From NCBI RefSeq assembly GCF_009674625.1, contig NZ_WKJQ01000002.1, positions 62,001 through 126,000 on the forward strand: DNA of 64,000 nucleotides. The letters run 5' to 3'. A model generated the notes under the pieces. It made no database searches. It saw nothing but the letters and a program-made list of their open reading frames with translations, and was not told the origin of the DNA. Source of the DNA: Haloferax marinum. Lineage in GTDB: Archaea; Halobacteriota; Halobacteria; Halobacteriales; Haloferacaceae. How positions within the stretch are numbered: the first letter of the stretch is position 1; every line of letters starts with the position of its first letter. This document shows, in pieces, positions 26,520-35,186 of the stretch. The translations under genes were made by a program, and so were the position numbers.

Positions 26520-27101
26520 ATGCACAGACGCCAATTTCTTGGTGGGGCTGGGGTGGGCATCGTCCTCATCGCCGGCTGCCTCGGTGGGAGCAGCGACACC
26601 ACGACTCCAGACGCAGGTTCACAGCAAAGCGGTGGCAACGAGCAAACTCCCAAGCCACAGACGAAGACGCCTGAGCCCACGCCCGAATCGACGCCCGAAC
26701 CAACGCCAGACCCGTCTGACGACGAAGATGTGGTCGACAGAATCGACTTCACGCGCGAAGAAGACGACCCAGACGTCGTCGGAACGCTTCTGACCAAGGG
26801 TCCAGTACCCGGCGTCGTCGTCTCCTCTGACATCTTCTCCGCGAAGGCGTGGCAGAACTACGCCACCGTCGACGAAGAAGACGGAGTCTACAAGATCGGT
26901 CTCTCGGTTTCGGCGACGTCCGCAATCGGTCGGCTCTCGGTCGTCGGGAAGATGTACGACGAAGCAGGAGAGCTTCTCAGCGAAGATTCAGACGTGAGCA
27001 ACAACATCCCCAGCGGTGAGAAGGCCCTCATCCACCTCGGTTTCGACGGAAACGTCGACGAGATGTACCACTTCGAGGTTTCGTTGTTCGCACCCAAGTG
27101 A
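26520..27101 (+). CDS. Tat lipoprotein with Thr/Pro-rich linker, unknown function
   Basis: 193 residues. MHRRQFLGGAGVGIVLIAGCLGG is a short Tat signal with a lipobox cysteine. A TPKPQTKTPEPTPESTPEPTP linker follows, as in many haloarchaeal lipoproteins. The C-terminal domain (VYKIGLSVSATSAIGRLSVVGKMYDEAGELLSED...MYHFEVSLFAPK) resembles FxLYD-type extracellular beta domains. Substrate is unknown. The gene's 3' end is tandemly duplicated, out of frame, just after the stop. Confidence 0.82.
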   Translation: MHRRQFLGGAGVGIVLIAGCLGGSSDTTTPDAGSQQSGGNEQTPKPQTKTPEPTPESTPEPTPDPSDDEDVVDRIDFTREEDDPDVVGTLLTKGPVPGVVVSSDIFSAKAWQNYATVDEEDGVYKIGLSVSATSAIGRLSVVGKMYDEAGELLSEDSDVSNNIPSGEKALIHLGFDGNVDEMYHFEVSLFAPK

Positions 27102-27131
27102 GCGAGGTTTCGTCGTTCGCACCCAAGTGAG
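27074..27131. repeat. tandem duplication of 29 bp covering the lipoprotein stop
   Basis: The block CGAGGTTTCGTTGTTCGCAC...AAGTGAG at 27074-27102 is repeated at 27103-27131 with one mismatch. The first copy holds the last codons and stop of the lipoprotein gene at 26520; the second lies right after it. Confidence 0.9.
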
Positions 27132-27137
27132 CGAGCG

Positions 27138-28448
27138 TTACACACCGCGTGCGTAGGCTTCGAACTCTTTTCCCCGAATCGCGAAATAGCCGACACCGAC
27201 GAGTCCGACGAGTGACGCGAGTCCGAAGGCGACTGTCGGGTCGTTCGCATAGAGCCACCCACCGAGTGCCGCACTCGGGATGACGACGGTGTTTCGGACG
27301 AGGTAGTACGCACCGGTGACTCGCCCGCCTGCGTTCCGTTCTGCGGGACCGACGATGAGTGCCTTGTGTGCTGGCAACCCGGCGAAACGGAGCCCCGAGA
27401 ACGCAAAGAGTGCGACGAGCACCCACTGGTTGCTCGGTGCGAAGATGAGGAGGGCAGGAAAGACAGCGTAGACCGAAAAGCCCAGTGCGACGACCGGTTT
27501 GAGTCCCGTCCGTTCTGCGAGTTTCGAGACGGGGAGTTTCGTCACGATGGCGACGAGCATCTCGACACCGAGTAAGACACCGAAGAAGGCGTCGGGGCGG
27601 AGCGCGACACCGAACCCAGTGAAGCCGACCGACAGGAAGTCGGTGACGACGATGACGAAGAAGACGTAGACCATCCCATTGGCGAAGCGGACGAGTGTGT
27701 CCGCGACGAGAAGTGGACGGAGCGTCTCCGGGAGCGAGCGAAGGTCCTCGCGGAGTTGCGAGAGTCCTTCGAACGATTTCCCGAGTGAATCTTCGCTGGC
27801 GTCGTAGAGGACGTGTTGGGCGACTGTTGCGGCGATTCCGAACCCCGCGGCGACGACGAGGACGTATCTGAATCCGACGACGAACGACGCTGTCACGGCC
27901 AGGAGTGCCGCGGCGATGAGTGGACCGAGCAAGAACCCGACACGCCGGAATATCTCGGTGCTGGCGAACCCCATCGCCAGTCGCGTCGGCGGAACGCTCT
28001 GTTTGACGATGGCGAACGTCGCGCCGAGGCCGAACGACTTCCACGCCTGTGTGAGGAAGAGTCCGACGAATATCCACAGCCACGGCTCGAGCGAGACACC
28101 ACTCACCGTCACCGGTGGAACCGACGGCGCGACGAACCACAGGAGGAACCCAGCAGAAGTGAGGGTTCCAAAGAGCGTCAGCGACAGCCGAGACCCGAGT
28201 CGGTCCGAGAGTGCACCACCGGGATACGGGTAGAGTGCGCCGATGAGGTTCCCGACGCTTCCGTACAACCCGACGACAGTCGCACCCGTCCCGAGTACAC
28301 GGAGATACTCGGGGATGTACCGTCCCGTCATCTGAAACGAGAGGCTGAACGCGAGCATCGCCACCGAGAGGACGAACACGTCGCGTTCGAGGCCGAAGAA
28401 CTGGCGAAACGAGTCCAGCGCGTCAACGGAGTCCCGACCTGCGTTCAT
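27138..28448 (-). CDS. MFS transporter
   Basis: 436 residues with about twelve membrane helices. Loop 2-3 reads GGALSDRLGSRLSLTLFG, and the second half repeats the pattern (KLPVSKLAERTGLKPVVALG). It belongs to the drug-efflux/multidrug-type major facilitators; the transported compound is not evident. The ATG at 28448 (MNAGRDSVD) is preferred, since the longer frame starts with arginine-rich residues. It is on the same strand as znuB, 173 bases downstream, so it may be a separate transcript. Confidence 0.88.
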   Translation of the reverse strand: MNAGRDSVDALDSFRQFFGLERDVFVLSVAMLAFSLSFQMTGRYIPEYLRVLGTGATVVGLYGSVGNLIGALYPYPGGALSDRLGSRLSLTLFGTLTSAGFLLWFVAPSVPPVTVSGVSLEPWLWIFVGLFLTQAWKSFGLGATFAIVKQSVPPTRLAMGFASTEIFRRVGFLLGPLIAAALLAVTASFVVGFRYVLVVAAGFGIAATVAQHVLYDASEDSLGKSFEGLSQLREDLRSLPETLRPLLVADTLVRFANGMVYVFFVIVVTDFLSVGFTGFGVALRPDAFFGVLLGVEMLVAIVTKLPVSKLAERTGLKPVVALGFSVYAVFPALLIFAPSNQWVLVALFAFSGLRFAGLPAHKALIVGPAERNAGGRVTGAYYLVRNTVVIPSAALGGWLYANDPTVAFGLASLVGLVGVGYFAIRGKEFEAYARGV

Positions 28449-28621
28449 CGGTCGTTCGATTCGACCACGTCGGTAAGAAAGTACGCGAGGCGACGACCGT
28501 TCTGTCGGCGGGTCGACCCAGACCACGAGTCCGTCGTCGGTTCGAACGATGCCCCGAGTTCGTTCGTCTCCGAAGGGTGCGTCGCCGACGGAATCGAACC
28601 ACTCGCGACGATTTCAGACAG

Positions 28622-29596
28622 CTACTCGAATCGACGACCGAGTTGGACCACGACGAAGCCAGCGATAGCCACGAGGACGATAGAGCCACCGGCCGCGAGT
28701 CCGTAAAGATACGCGAGCGTGACACCGACCACACCTGCCACCTCTCCCGCGAGGACACCGTACAGCAGCGACTGTTTGTAACTCCGACCGATGCGTGCGG
28801 TCGTCACGACGGGGATGACGAGCAGTGCGGCGACGAGGATGACGCCCATAATCCGCATGGCGCTGACGACGACGAACGCCGTGAGAATCGACAAGAGCGT
28901 GTTCACCGCACGAACGTGGACCCGAGACGCACGGGCCGCCGTCTCGTCGAACGTCACGTACAGAAGTGGCCGGTAGGCGACGGTGACTGCCGCCACGACC
29001 ACGAGCGTCATCGAGGCGAGAAGTCCCACGTCGGCCCGAGAGACGGTTGCGAGTGACCCGAACAGATACTGGTTGATTCCGACCGATATCCCACCATCAG
29101 TAAGCGAGATGAGTACGCTGCCGACTGCGAACCCGCCCGTGAGAACCATCGCAAGCGCGGCGTCACTCCGTGTCCCAGTGTACTCGACGAGTGCTTGGAC
29201 GAGGAGCGCGGCAATCGTCGCGACGACGAGCGCACCGACGAGTGGGGGAACCGCTATCGAAAGCGCCGCTTCGAGAAAGAGTGCGACGGCGACGCCCGCA
29301 AAGGCAGTGTGTGCGAGCGTGTCTCCGACCATCGAGAGGTCACGATACACCAAGAACGAGCCAACGAGTGGCCCAACGATGCCGATTGCGAGCACCGAGA
29401 GATACGCCCGTTGCATGTAGGGGTACGTCAGGAACTGGAGTCCCGTCACGCCGGCGAGCCACGAAAACACGATGTCGGAGACGCCGAGGAACCAGTCGAA
29501 CGGTCCCGAGAAGACGGAGGCGACGAGGAGGTGTGAAACCACGTCGGTGGTGGCTGCTGCCGACGTCGACGCGAGTAGCAAACCGGGACCCATCAC
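28622..29596 (-). CDS. znuB: ABC-3 type metal ABC transporter permease
   Basis: 324 residues with about eight or nine membrane helices, including the ABC-3 core: YRDLSMVGDTLAHTAFAGVAVA and the C-terminal MGVILVAALLVIPVVTTARIG. It is the membrane channel of a zinc/manganese importer with the ATPase at 29593 and the binding protein at 30426. The ATG overlaps the end of the ATPase gene by 4 bases. Zn versus Mn specificity cannot be read from the permease. Confidence 0.92.
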   Translation of the reverse strand: MMGPGLLLASTSAAATTDVVSHLLVASVFSGPFDWFLGVSDIVFSWLAGVTGLQFLTYPYMQRAYLSVLAIGIVGPLVGSFLVYRDLSMVGDTLAHTAFAGVAVALFLEAALSIAVPPLVGALVVATIAALLVQALVEYTGTRSDAALAMVLTGGFAVGSVLISLTDGGISVGINQYLFGSLATVSRADVGLLASMTLVVVAAVTVAYRPLLYVTFDETAARASRVHVRAVNTLLSILTAFVVVSAMRIMGVILVAALLVIPVVTTARIGRSYKQSLLYGVLAGEVAGVVGVTLAYLYGLAAGGSIVLVAIAGFVVVQLGRRFE

Positions 29597-30426
29597 GGGT
29601 CCTCCGGAGGTGCTGTCGAGTCGGTGGGTGCTGAGCCATCGGTGGAATCGGAGTCCACGTCCGAATCCTCGGTGTCGGAGGTGTGGACGCCGTGGTCGTG
29701 GTTGATAATCCGCTGATTTGCACCATAGGCCGCAGAGAGAGCGTCGCTTTCGACGAAGTCGTCGGGGGCACCGTGGAAGTAGAGTCGTTTGTTCAAGCAG
29801 GCGACGCGTGACGCACGGGCGGTGACGACGCCGATGTCGTGTTCGACGAGGACGATGGTCATTCCCGTGTCGTTCAAGTCGGCGAGGAGTTCGTAAAACG
29901 ACTCGCGGGACTCTGCGTCGAGGGCGACGGTCGGTTCGTCGAGGGCGAGAAACTCCGCCTCGGCGGCGAGTGCGCGGGCGACGAAGACACGCTGTCGCTG
30001 CCCGCCAGAGAGCGACCCGACACGTCTATCTGCGATATCGTCGATTGCGACGCTGTCGAGCGCGTCGTCCACTGCTGCGTGGTCGGCAGCAGAGAACCGG
30101 CCGAACAGATTGCGTGGGTAACGACCCATCCGGACCACCTCTCGGACGGTGATAGGCATGTCTCGGGACGTCTTCGTCGCGTCCTGTGCCACGTAGGCGA
30201 CGCGTTCACCGTGTTCGAACTCGTGGGCCGGTTCACCGAAGAGTCGAACGTCTCCGCCGTCCGGGCGCTGGAGTCCGAGCATCAACGACAGGAGTGTGCT
30301 CTTCCCCGACCCGTTCGGACCGACGAGACCGAGGAAATCACCTTCTTGGACCTCGAACGAGACGTCATCGACGACGGAGAGGTCACCGTACGAGAAGGAA
30401 ACGTCGTGGAGTGAAACGGCAGTCAT
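29593..30426 (-). CDS. znuC: metal ABC transporter ATP-binding protein
   Basis: 277 residues. Walker A GPNGSGKST, Q-loop YVAQDATKT, signature SLSGGQRQRVFVARALA and Walker B FLALDEPTVALD are intact, with the switch histidine in VEHDIG. Energises import by the adjacent permease. Acidic Ser/Asp-rich C-terminal tail (30 residues). The start overlaps the binding-protein stop by one base and the permease start by four, so the three genes are one operon. Confidence 0.93.
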   Translation of the reverse strand: MTAVSLHDVSFSYGDLSVVDDVSFEVQEGDFLGLVGPNGSGKSTLLSLMLGLQRPDGGDVRLFGEPAHEFEHGERVAYVAQDATKTSRDMPITVREVVRMGRYPRNLFGRFSAADHAAVDDALDSVAIDDIADRRVGSLSGGQRQRVFVARALAAEAEFLALDEPTVALDAESRESFYELLADLNDTGMTIVLVEHDIGVVTARASRVACLNKRLYFHGAPDDFVESDALSAAYGANQRIINHDHGVHTSDTEDSDVDSDSTDGSAPTDSTAPPEDP

Positions 30427-31472
30427 CACGCGTCGAGTGCAGTTTGGAGCGACGGAAGGTTCGTCTCGCGCACGATGTCGATGTAGCCCCACCCTGCCTC
30501 GCGCCACTCACTCGTCAGACCGGGGATAGACGTCAGGGGGAGGACCGCCTCTGCGTCCGTCTCCGCCACGAGCTGCGTCGCGGCACGGTCGGATTCGAGC
30601 GGGTCCGCGAGGACGTGCCGAATCCCGTGTTCCTCGATGGTCGCCTGTGCGCGTTCGATATCACGGGGCGAGGGCGTCTCGTCCGGACCGAGGCCAGTGA
30701 GTGCGACGACGTCGATATCGTATCGGTCGCCGAGATAGCCAAACGCGTCGTGACCGGCCACGAGAATCACGTCTCGGTCGCGAGATTCGAGGGCCGTCTC
30801 TATCGTCGAGTCGAGGTCCAACAGAGCGCTTCGATACGCGTCGGCGTTCGCCGCGTAGGCGTCTGCGTTTGCCCCATCGACCGCCTGAAAGGCATCCCGG
30901 AGCGTCTCAGTCGCAGTGACGACGTTGCGTGGGTCCATCCAGAAGTGCGGGTCGACCATACCGTGACTCTCGTCGGAGTCTGACTGTGCGTCGTCGTCGT
31001 GGTCGTCGTCGTGGCCGTCGTCGTGGCCGTCGGCGTCGTCCGTGCCGCTAGCGGTGGACTCGTCGTCGTGGGCGTGTCCGTCGTCGGTCGCCTCGTGAAG
31101 GTCGATATCGGCGGAAACGTCGACGGAAACCACGTCCGAATCGTCGGCAGCGAGCGAGGTCAACACGTCGTCAGCCCACGGTTGAAAGGTGGGCATCCCG
31201 TGTACGAAGAGGTCCGATTCGAGGATTCGCCCCTGGATGTCCGGACCCGGTTCCCAACCGTGACCGTGTTGGCCGACTGGAACGAGCGTCTCGGCCGTCG
31301 CGTCTTCACCAGCGACGTGGGTGGCGACGTCACCGAAGACGAAGAACGACGCACTCGCCAGCGTCTCTGCCGACTCCTGGTCCGTCGCGTCCGCCCCGAG
31401 ACATCCGGCGAGCCCAGCGGCGCTCATCCCGGCGACGCTCGTGAGGAACGCACGCCGTGTCTGTGTTCGCAT
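30426..31472 (-). CDS. znuA: metal ABC transporter substrate-binding lipoprotein, His/Asp-rich loop
   Basis: 348 residues, Tat signal with lipobox (TRRAFLTSVAGMSAAGLAGC). The cluster A-I/ZnuA fold shows HGHGWEPGPD, ESDLFVHGMPTFQPW, VDPHFWMDPRNV and VAGHDAFGYLGDRYDI. Between them lies a loop of about 45 residues rich in His and Asp (DDGHAHDDES...DGHDDGHDDDHDDD), typical of zinc-specific members. The conserved His ligands support zinc or manganese. First gene of the transporter operon, preceded by an operator-like inverted repeat. Confidence 0.92.
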   Translation of the reverse strand: MRTQTRRAFLTSVAGMSAAGLAGCLGADATDQESAETLASASFFVFGDVATHVAGEDATAETLVPVGQHGHGWEPGPDIQGRILESDLFVHGMPTFQPWADDVLTSLAADDSDVVSVDVSADIDLHEATDDGHAHDDESTASGTDDADGHDDGHDDDHDDDAQSDSDESHGMVDPHFWMDPRNVVTATETLRDAFQAVDGANADAYAANADAYRSALLDLDSTIETALESRDRDVILVAGHDAFGYLGDRYDIDVVALTGLGPDETPSPRDIERAQATIEEHGIRHVLADPLESDRAATQLVAETDAEAVLPLTSIPGLTSEWREAGWGYIDIVRETNLPSLQTALDA

Positions 31473-31518
31473 GTTAATAGAAAGTTTGTTCGAGATAATA
31501 AGTCCTGTTATATCTAGA

Positions 31519-31535
31519 GAGATTATTATTATCTC
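31519..31535. promoter_or_regulatory. inverted repeat before znuA (candidate metal-regulated operator)
   Basis: GAGAT-TATTATT-ATCTC lies 47-63 bases upstream of the znuA start, just upstream of a TATA-like CTTATTAT on the minus strand. Perfect 5-bp arms with an AT core suggest a repressor or activator site; the regulator is not in the window. Confidence 0.45.
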
Positions 31536-31546
31536 CGGTGCCGGCG

Positions 31547-32899
31547 TTACCCCGTCGGTTCGTCGCGTGCAGCGTTGACCGCGCCGAGAACCCACGCGCT
31601 CGTCTCGGGGGCCTCTCTGGCGACGAACTGGACGTAGGCGTACTGGCCCATGGCGTTTCGGGCCGACCGATACGTGTCCGTCTCCAGTGAGCGTTCGAGG
31701 TAGCTGTCACCCTGTCCGAGTCGGTGTGAGACGTCGGTGAGGGTACGCCGTGTGACAGAGGGGTAAACCGACGTCGAGCGGGCGGATTCGACCGCCTGCA
31801 GCGCCGCGAGTTTGGTCTCGCGGACCGCGCTCGCAGACTGTGGCGCACCGAACGCGCCGTTTCGAACCGCGGATATCGCGGCCTCCAACGCACGCCGGTT
31901 CCGTTCGGCGGCGTGCACTTCGAGTAGCGCGCTCGCAATTCGGTCACGACGGAGTTCCGCTCGTGCACCGTCTACGCGAAAGTGCAGGTGGGCGAACGCC
32001 TCAGTGAGGAGGTCACGGGCAGGCGTATCGTCGAGGTCGCGGTCGAGTTGGTCGACGAGTGGGTTGTCCGGTCCGTAGTCGTCGGGGTATTCGTCTCTGC
32101 GGTCTTCGACCACGCCGACCAGCCACGACGCAGATTGCTGGAACACGTCTCCGAACTCCTGCGGGTCGGAGAGTGATGCCCGATAGCGTTCCGAGAAGTG
32201 ACGGGCGGCCGCCAACGATGCCCGCGCGGATTCGAGTTCGTCGAACATCTCGCCCACTCGCGGTGCGCTTTCAGCGTACCGCCCTGTTTCCGTGGTGTGT
32301 CCGAGGTAGCGTGTCGCCGCGGCGGCGAACTGTTCGATGTCGGTGTGAACGACCAGTGTCGGTCCGGGTTCGTCACCGAGATAGCGATGTGCCGACCTGA
32401 ACGACTCCACCGCAGACCGAACCGACTCGACTTCCGACCGGACGTCGACCCCGTCGAGTTCGCCGATTGCCGCCTCGTACGTCCCTTTGGCCATCGCCGC
32501 GCTCCCGCGAGCAGCGCGGAGCGTCCGTAATCGCTCGTATGGTGACTTCGCAGTGCCTGCCCGTTCGAGATACCGGGCGGCGTCTTCGCGAGCGTCGGCG
32601 TATATTCGACGGACCGCCTCGTTCGGGACCTCCGCACTGTCCATCTCCTCGGGGACCGACGCCAGCATCGCTCTCGCGCGCGAGTCACTCTCTTCGAGGA
32701 ACCATGGTGCGATGGGTGTCGGCGTCCGGACAGGGACCGACAGTGTGCCGAGTCGTTCGACGCCCCGTAACGCCGCGACGTCGAGTTCGGGGCGGTCGTC
32801 CCCGCCACCGTCGAGTACAGTCGTACACCCAGCAAGTGTGGCGATTCCGGTTCCCCCGAGGGCCGCGAGGAAGTTCCGTCGCGTCCGACGCATCGTCAT
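31547..32899 (-). CDS. Tat lipoprotein, helical, unknown function
   Basis: 450 residues. MRRTRRNFLAALGGTGIATLAGC gives a Tat signal and lipobox. The rest is mostly long amphipathic helices rich in Ala, Arg and Glu, with no recognised motif. The ATG at 32899 overlaps the stop of the upstream lipoprotein (ATGA). Another ATG two codons later is possible. The gene sits 74 bases upstream of znuA on the same strand, so the product may assist metal uptake, but this is inferred only from position. Confidence 0.8.
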   Translation of the reverse strand: MTMRRTRRNFLAALGGTGIATLAGCTTVLDGGGDDRPELDVAALRGVERLGTLSVPVRTPTPIAPWFLEESDSRARAMLASVPEEMDSAEVPNEAVRRIYADAREDAARYLERAGTAKSPYERLRTLRAARGSAAMAKGTYEAAIGELDGVDVRSEVESVRSAVESFRSAHRYLGDEPGPTLVVHTDIEQFAAAATRYLGHTTETGRYAESAPRVGEMFDELESARASLAAARHFSERYRASLSDPQEFGDVFQQSASWLVGVVEDRRDEYPDDYGPDNPLVDQLDRDLDDTPARDLLTEAFAHLHFRVDGARAELRRDRIASALLEVHAAERNRRALEAAISAVRNGAFGAPQSASAVRETKLAALQAVESARSTSVYPSVTRRTLTDVSHRLGQGDSYLERSLETDTYRSARNAMGQYAYVQFVAREAPETSAWVLGAVNAARDEPTG

Positions 32900-33510
32900 G
32901 TGTCCCCCTCGGTGGACTCGTTCCGGAGCGACGGCGGAAGCCGACAACTCCGCCCGCCCCCCTGACTCCATCCGCTCGCATCGCGGTCGGAGTCCGAGAA
33001 CGGAAGTCGAATCAGCGACGCGACGACGTGCCGGTCGTCGACCGAACACTCGACTGCGGCGTCGCGAAGGACGTAACAGAAATCGGCATCGACGAAGTGG
33101 TCGGGCGGTGAGACGACGTAGTTGAGCTTCATATCGTGACAGGCGTCGACCCGGTGTTGGACGATGACCAGCGACTGAGAGCGGAACGTCGTCTCGTCGA
33201 TGAATCGTCTGACCTCGTCGATGCCGTCGGGGGTGGCGACGACGTCGATATCGTCTAGGTCTTCGTCCGCTCTGACGAGAAACGCGTCGAGCGTCGAACC
33301 CGACGTATCACTATCTCCCGCTCGGAAGATTGGTGTTCCGGACGTGGACCGAACGTCGGTGTAGTCGTACTCGGTGACGAGGTCCTCGGGTCGAGGGCCG
33401 TGTGGGGTTCGAGAGGAGGAACTGGAGCCACTGCCCGTACACCCAGCGAGTGCCGTGAGAAGTGACGCACCACCACTGAGGAGGAGTTGTCTGCGAGTTT
33501 GCAGGGACAT
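32896..33510 (-). CDS. Tat lipoprotein, unknown function
   Basis: 204 residues. MSLQTRRQLLLSGGASLLTALAGC is a Tat-type lipoprotein signal, followed by a Ser-rich linker. The mature part has paired cysteines (DACHDMKLNYVV and DADFCYVLRDAAVECSVDD), possibly disulphide-bonded. No family is recognised. It overlaps the next lipoprotein gene by 4 bases. The ATG at 33510 is chosen, as the residues before it are Arg-rich. Confidence 0.8.
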   Translation of the reverse strand: MSLQTRRQLLLSGGASLLTALAGCTGSGSSSSSRTPHGPRPEDLVTEYDYTDVRSTSGTPIFRAGDSDTSGSTLDAFLVRADEDLDDIDVVATPDGIDEVRRFIDETTFRSQSLVIVQHRVDACHDMKLNYVVSPPDHFVDADFCYVLRDAAVECSVDDRHVVASLIRLPFSDSDRDASGWSQGGGRSCRLPPSLRNESTEGDT

Positions 33511-33619
33511 CTGTCGGTTAATCGACTCTTCCAGACGACTATGTTCCTTGTGGTTGGGTAGACCGAAGCGACCGAATCGCGGGACATTTCCCCCACCACG
33601 TCCTCGCATCGACAGACGA

Positions 33620-34195
33620 ATGCGCGAAGACGAGTTGGCGACCCGTGTCGTCGAACATTTCCGCACGGCCTTCGACGACGTCGAAATCCACCTCGAAGAG
33701 CCGTACGACCACTACGGAAACCGCGGTGTCGCCGACGTGTACGTCCGCGTCCGAACGCCAGAACCGGTCGACTATCTCATCGAACTCAAAGCCGACGCGG
33801 CAATCAGACACGCCACCGGAGCCAACGAGATTCTGCGGCAGTATCGCCGGATGGAGCGGTACTTCTACAAAGACGACGAGCACGACATTCGACCGAAACT
33901 CGCCCGTGATGGACCGGGTGTCCACGTCTTTCTGTTGTTCGCACCCACCGTCCGATGCGTCGAGCACGTCCACGAACATCGTGCACTCTACGAGTCGGTC
34001 GCACCCGAGGCCGTCGTCGAAGACGTTCTCGCGACTCGAAAAGTAGCGTTCCTGACGAACTTAGACCGTGCAGCAGACGGCGAACTCGGGTTTCTCTCCG
34101 TGAACGGTGAAGTTCCCTTCGAATCTGCGGCGTTCAGGGAGGCAATCCCACCCGGTTCCCGACTCGCCGAAGCGATGGACGACGCAACAATCTAG
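33620..34195 (+). CDS. PD-(D/E)XK nuclease-like protein
   Basis: 191 residues. The N-terminal half fits a restriction-endonuclease-like core: a helix (MREDELATRVVEHFRTAF), a first strand region (VEIHLEEP), DVYVRVR and the catalytic-type ELKAD, preceded by a conserved Asp in VADVYVRV. This is the D...ExK pattern. The rest (EILRQYRRMERYFYKDDE, PGVHVFLLFAP, FLTNLDRAADGELGFLSVNG) suggests an alpha/beta core with extra helices. It is not linked to a methylase, so a DNA-repair or unknown nuclease role is likelier than restriction. It starts divergently from the lipoprotein gene at 33510. Confidence 0.65.
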   Translation: MREDELATRVVEHFRTAFDDVEIHLEEPYDHYGNRGVADVYVRVRTPEPVDYLIELKADAAIRHATGANEILRQYRRMERYFYKDDEHDIRPKLARDGPGVHVFLLFAPTVRCVEHVHEHRALYESVAPEAVVEDVLATRKVAFLTNLDRAADGELGFLSVNGEVPFESAAFREAIPPGSRLAEAMDDATI

Positions 34196-34233
34196 CAAAC
34201 ACCCTCATACACCCCCCGTCCCTAGGGGTGGGT

Positions 34234-34692
34234 ATGGGAACGACGCGGAAGTCAGTTCGAATCCCGCTGGGTGACCTCCGGCAACAGGTAGCGGACTCGC
34301 TCGGTATCGCAGCGTCACTAGTCGAGATTCACGACATCCACCTCGAAGAGGGAGCGCTGGAAGTCGAGGTGAGTTACCCGGACGGCGAGAGCGTTCCCGT
34401 CGTCGAACTGTTCGTCACCGGCCCCGACGGGCACACCGAGTCGTACGTCACGGAGTTAGACGGAGCGAAGAATCTCCTCATCGCCGGGGAAGACGTCCTC
34501 GTCGAACTCGTCGATTACGACGCCGAACGAGGTGAGGTGTTCGTCTCGGTGAAACACCGGCAGAACGGTGAGCTGGTGACTGTCCTCGGATGCGGAGAAC
34601 AGTGGGTCATTCCAGTCGAACGTGACGGCGAAGAACGGGCGGTTCGGTGTCGGATTCAGAGCGCTATCGAACCGCCAACGTCGGACGATTGA
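34234..34692 (+). CDS. conserved hypothetical protein
   Basis: 152 residues, acidic and beta-rich (VRIPLGDLRQQVADSLG, LEEGALEVEVSYPDGES, PVVELFVTGPDGHTESYVTEL, DVLVELVDYDAERGEVFVSV). No motif recognised. A GTG two codons upstream (34228) could be the start; the ATG at 34234 is used. It lies 38 bases after the nuclease-like gene and is probably cotranscribed with it, convergent with the HiPIP gene. Confidence 0.7.
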   Translation: MGTTRKSVRIPLGDLRQQVADSLGIAASLVEIHDIHLEEGALEVEVSYPDGESVPVVELFVTGPDGHTESYVTELDGAKNLLIAGEDVLVELVDYDAERGEVFVSVKHRQNGELVTVLGCGEQWVIPVERDGEERAVRCRIQSAIEPPTSDD

Positions 34693-34723
34693 AGCGGGTC
34701 TTCAGGTTCGACAGACTGCCTCG

Positions 34724-35104
34724 TCAGCCGTCGTACGCGACGAACGACACGCAGTATCCCTCTGGTGCAATCTCACCTTCGACGATAGAACACGCTCCCA
34801 CGCCGTCGCCGTTCTTGTCTTCGATGTAATAGCGGCAGTTCGAACACTGTTTGCCCTCCTTGGGTTCGTCCTGATATGCGACTGCGTCCTGTGTAGAGAG
34901 TTGTTCGGGGTTCCGTTCCACACCACCGATAGACGTCGCAGTTGCGTACTCCTCCGGGACGCCACCGGTTCCACCGTTGCCTCCAGCAGTGGTCGTCTCT
35001 GTCTCAGTCTCGCCACCACCACCGGAACAACCGGCCAGACCCGCCATCGTCGCCGTTCCAGAGAGCCAGATGAACCGTCGCCGAGTCTGTTGACTATCTG
35101 CCAT
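34724..35104 (-). CDS. high-potential iron-sulfur protein (HiPIP), Tat-exported lipoprotein
   Basis: 126 residues. A Tat signal with lipobox (TRRRFIWLSGTATMAGLAGC) is followed by a Gly/Thr linker. The C-terminal HiPIP core has four cysteines in the pattern QCSNCRYYI...GACSIVEGEIAPEGYC, which bind one [4Fe-4S] cluster. HiPIPs carry single electrons at high potential outside the membrane, for example to terminal oxidases. No oxidase gene is nearby. Confidence 0.9.
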   Translation of the reverse strand: MADSQQTRRRFIWLSGTATMAGLAGCSGGGGETETETTTAGGNGGTGGVPEEYATATSIGGVERNPEQLSTQDAVAYQDEPKEGKQCSNCRYYIEDKNGDGVGACSIVEGEIAPEGYCVSFVAYDG

Positions 35105-35186
35105 AACGGTTCGTCGGGGGCGAACGAATAAATGCGGCCTGCCGTTTCTTGAGGGGTGAGAATCCAGCGTGAGGTGGTAGCGTGTG

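Noticed and set aside
28560..28625. tRNA-like GGTTCGATTCC on the minus strand
   Set aside because: The flanking bases do not form a T stem and no anticodon arm is found.
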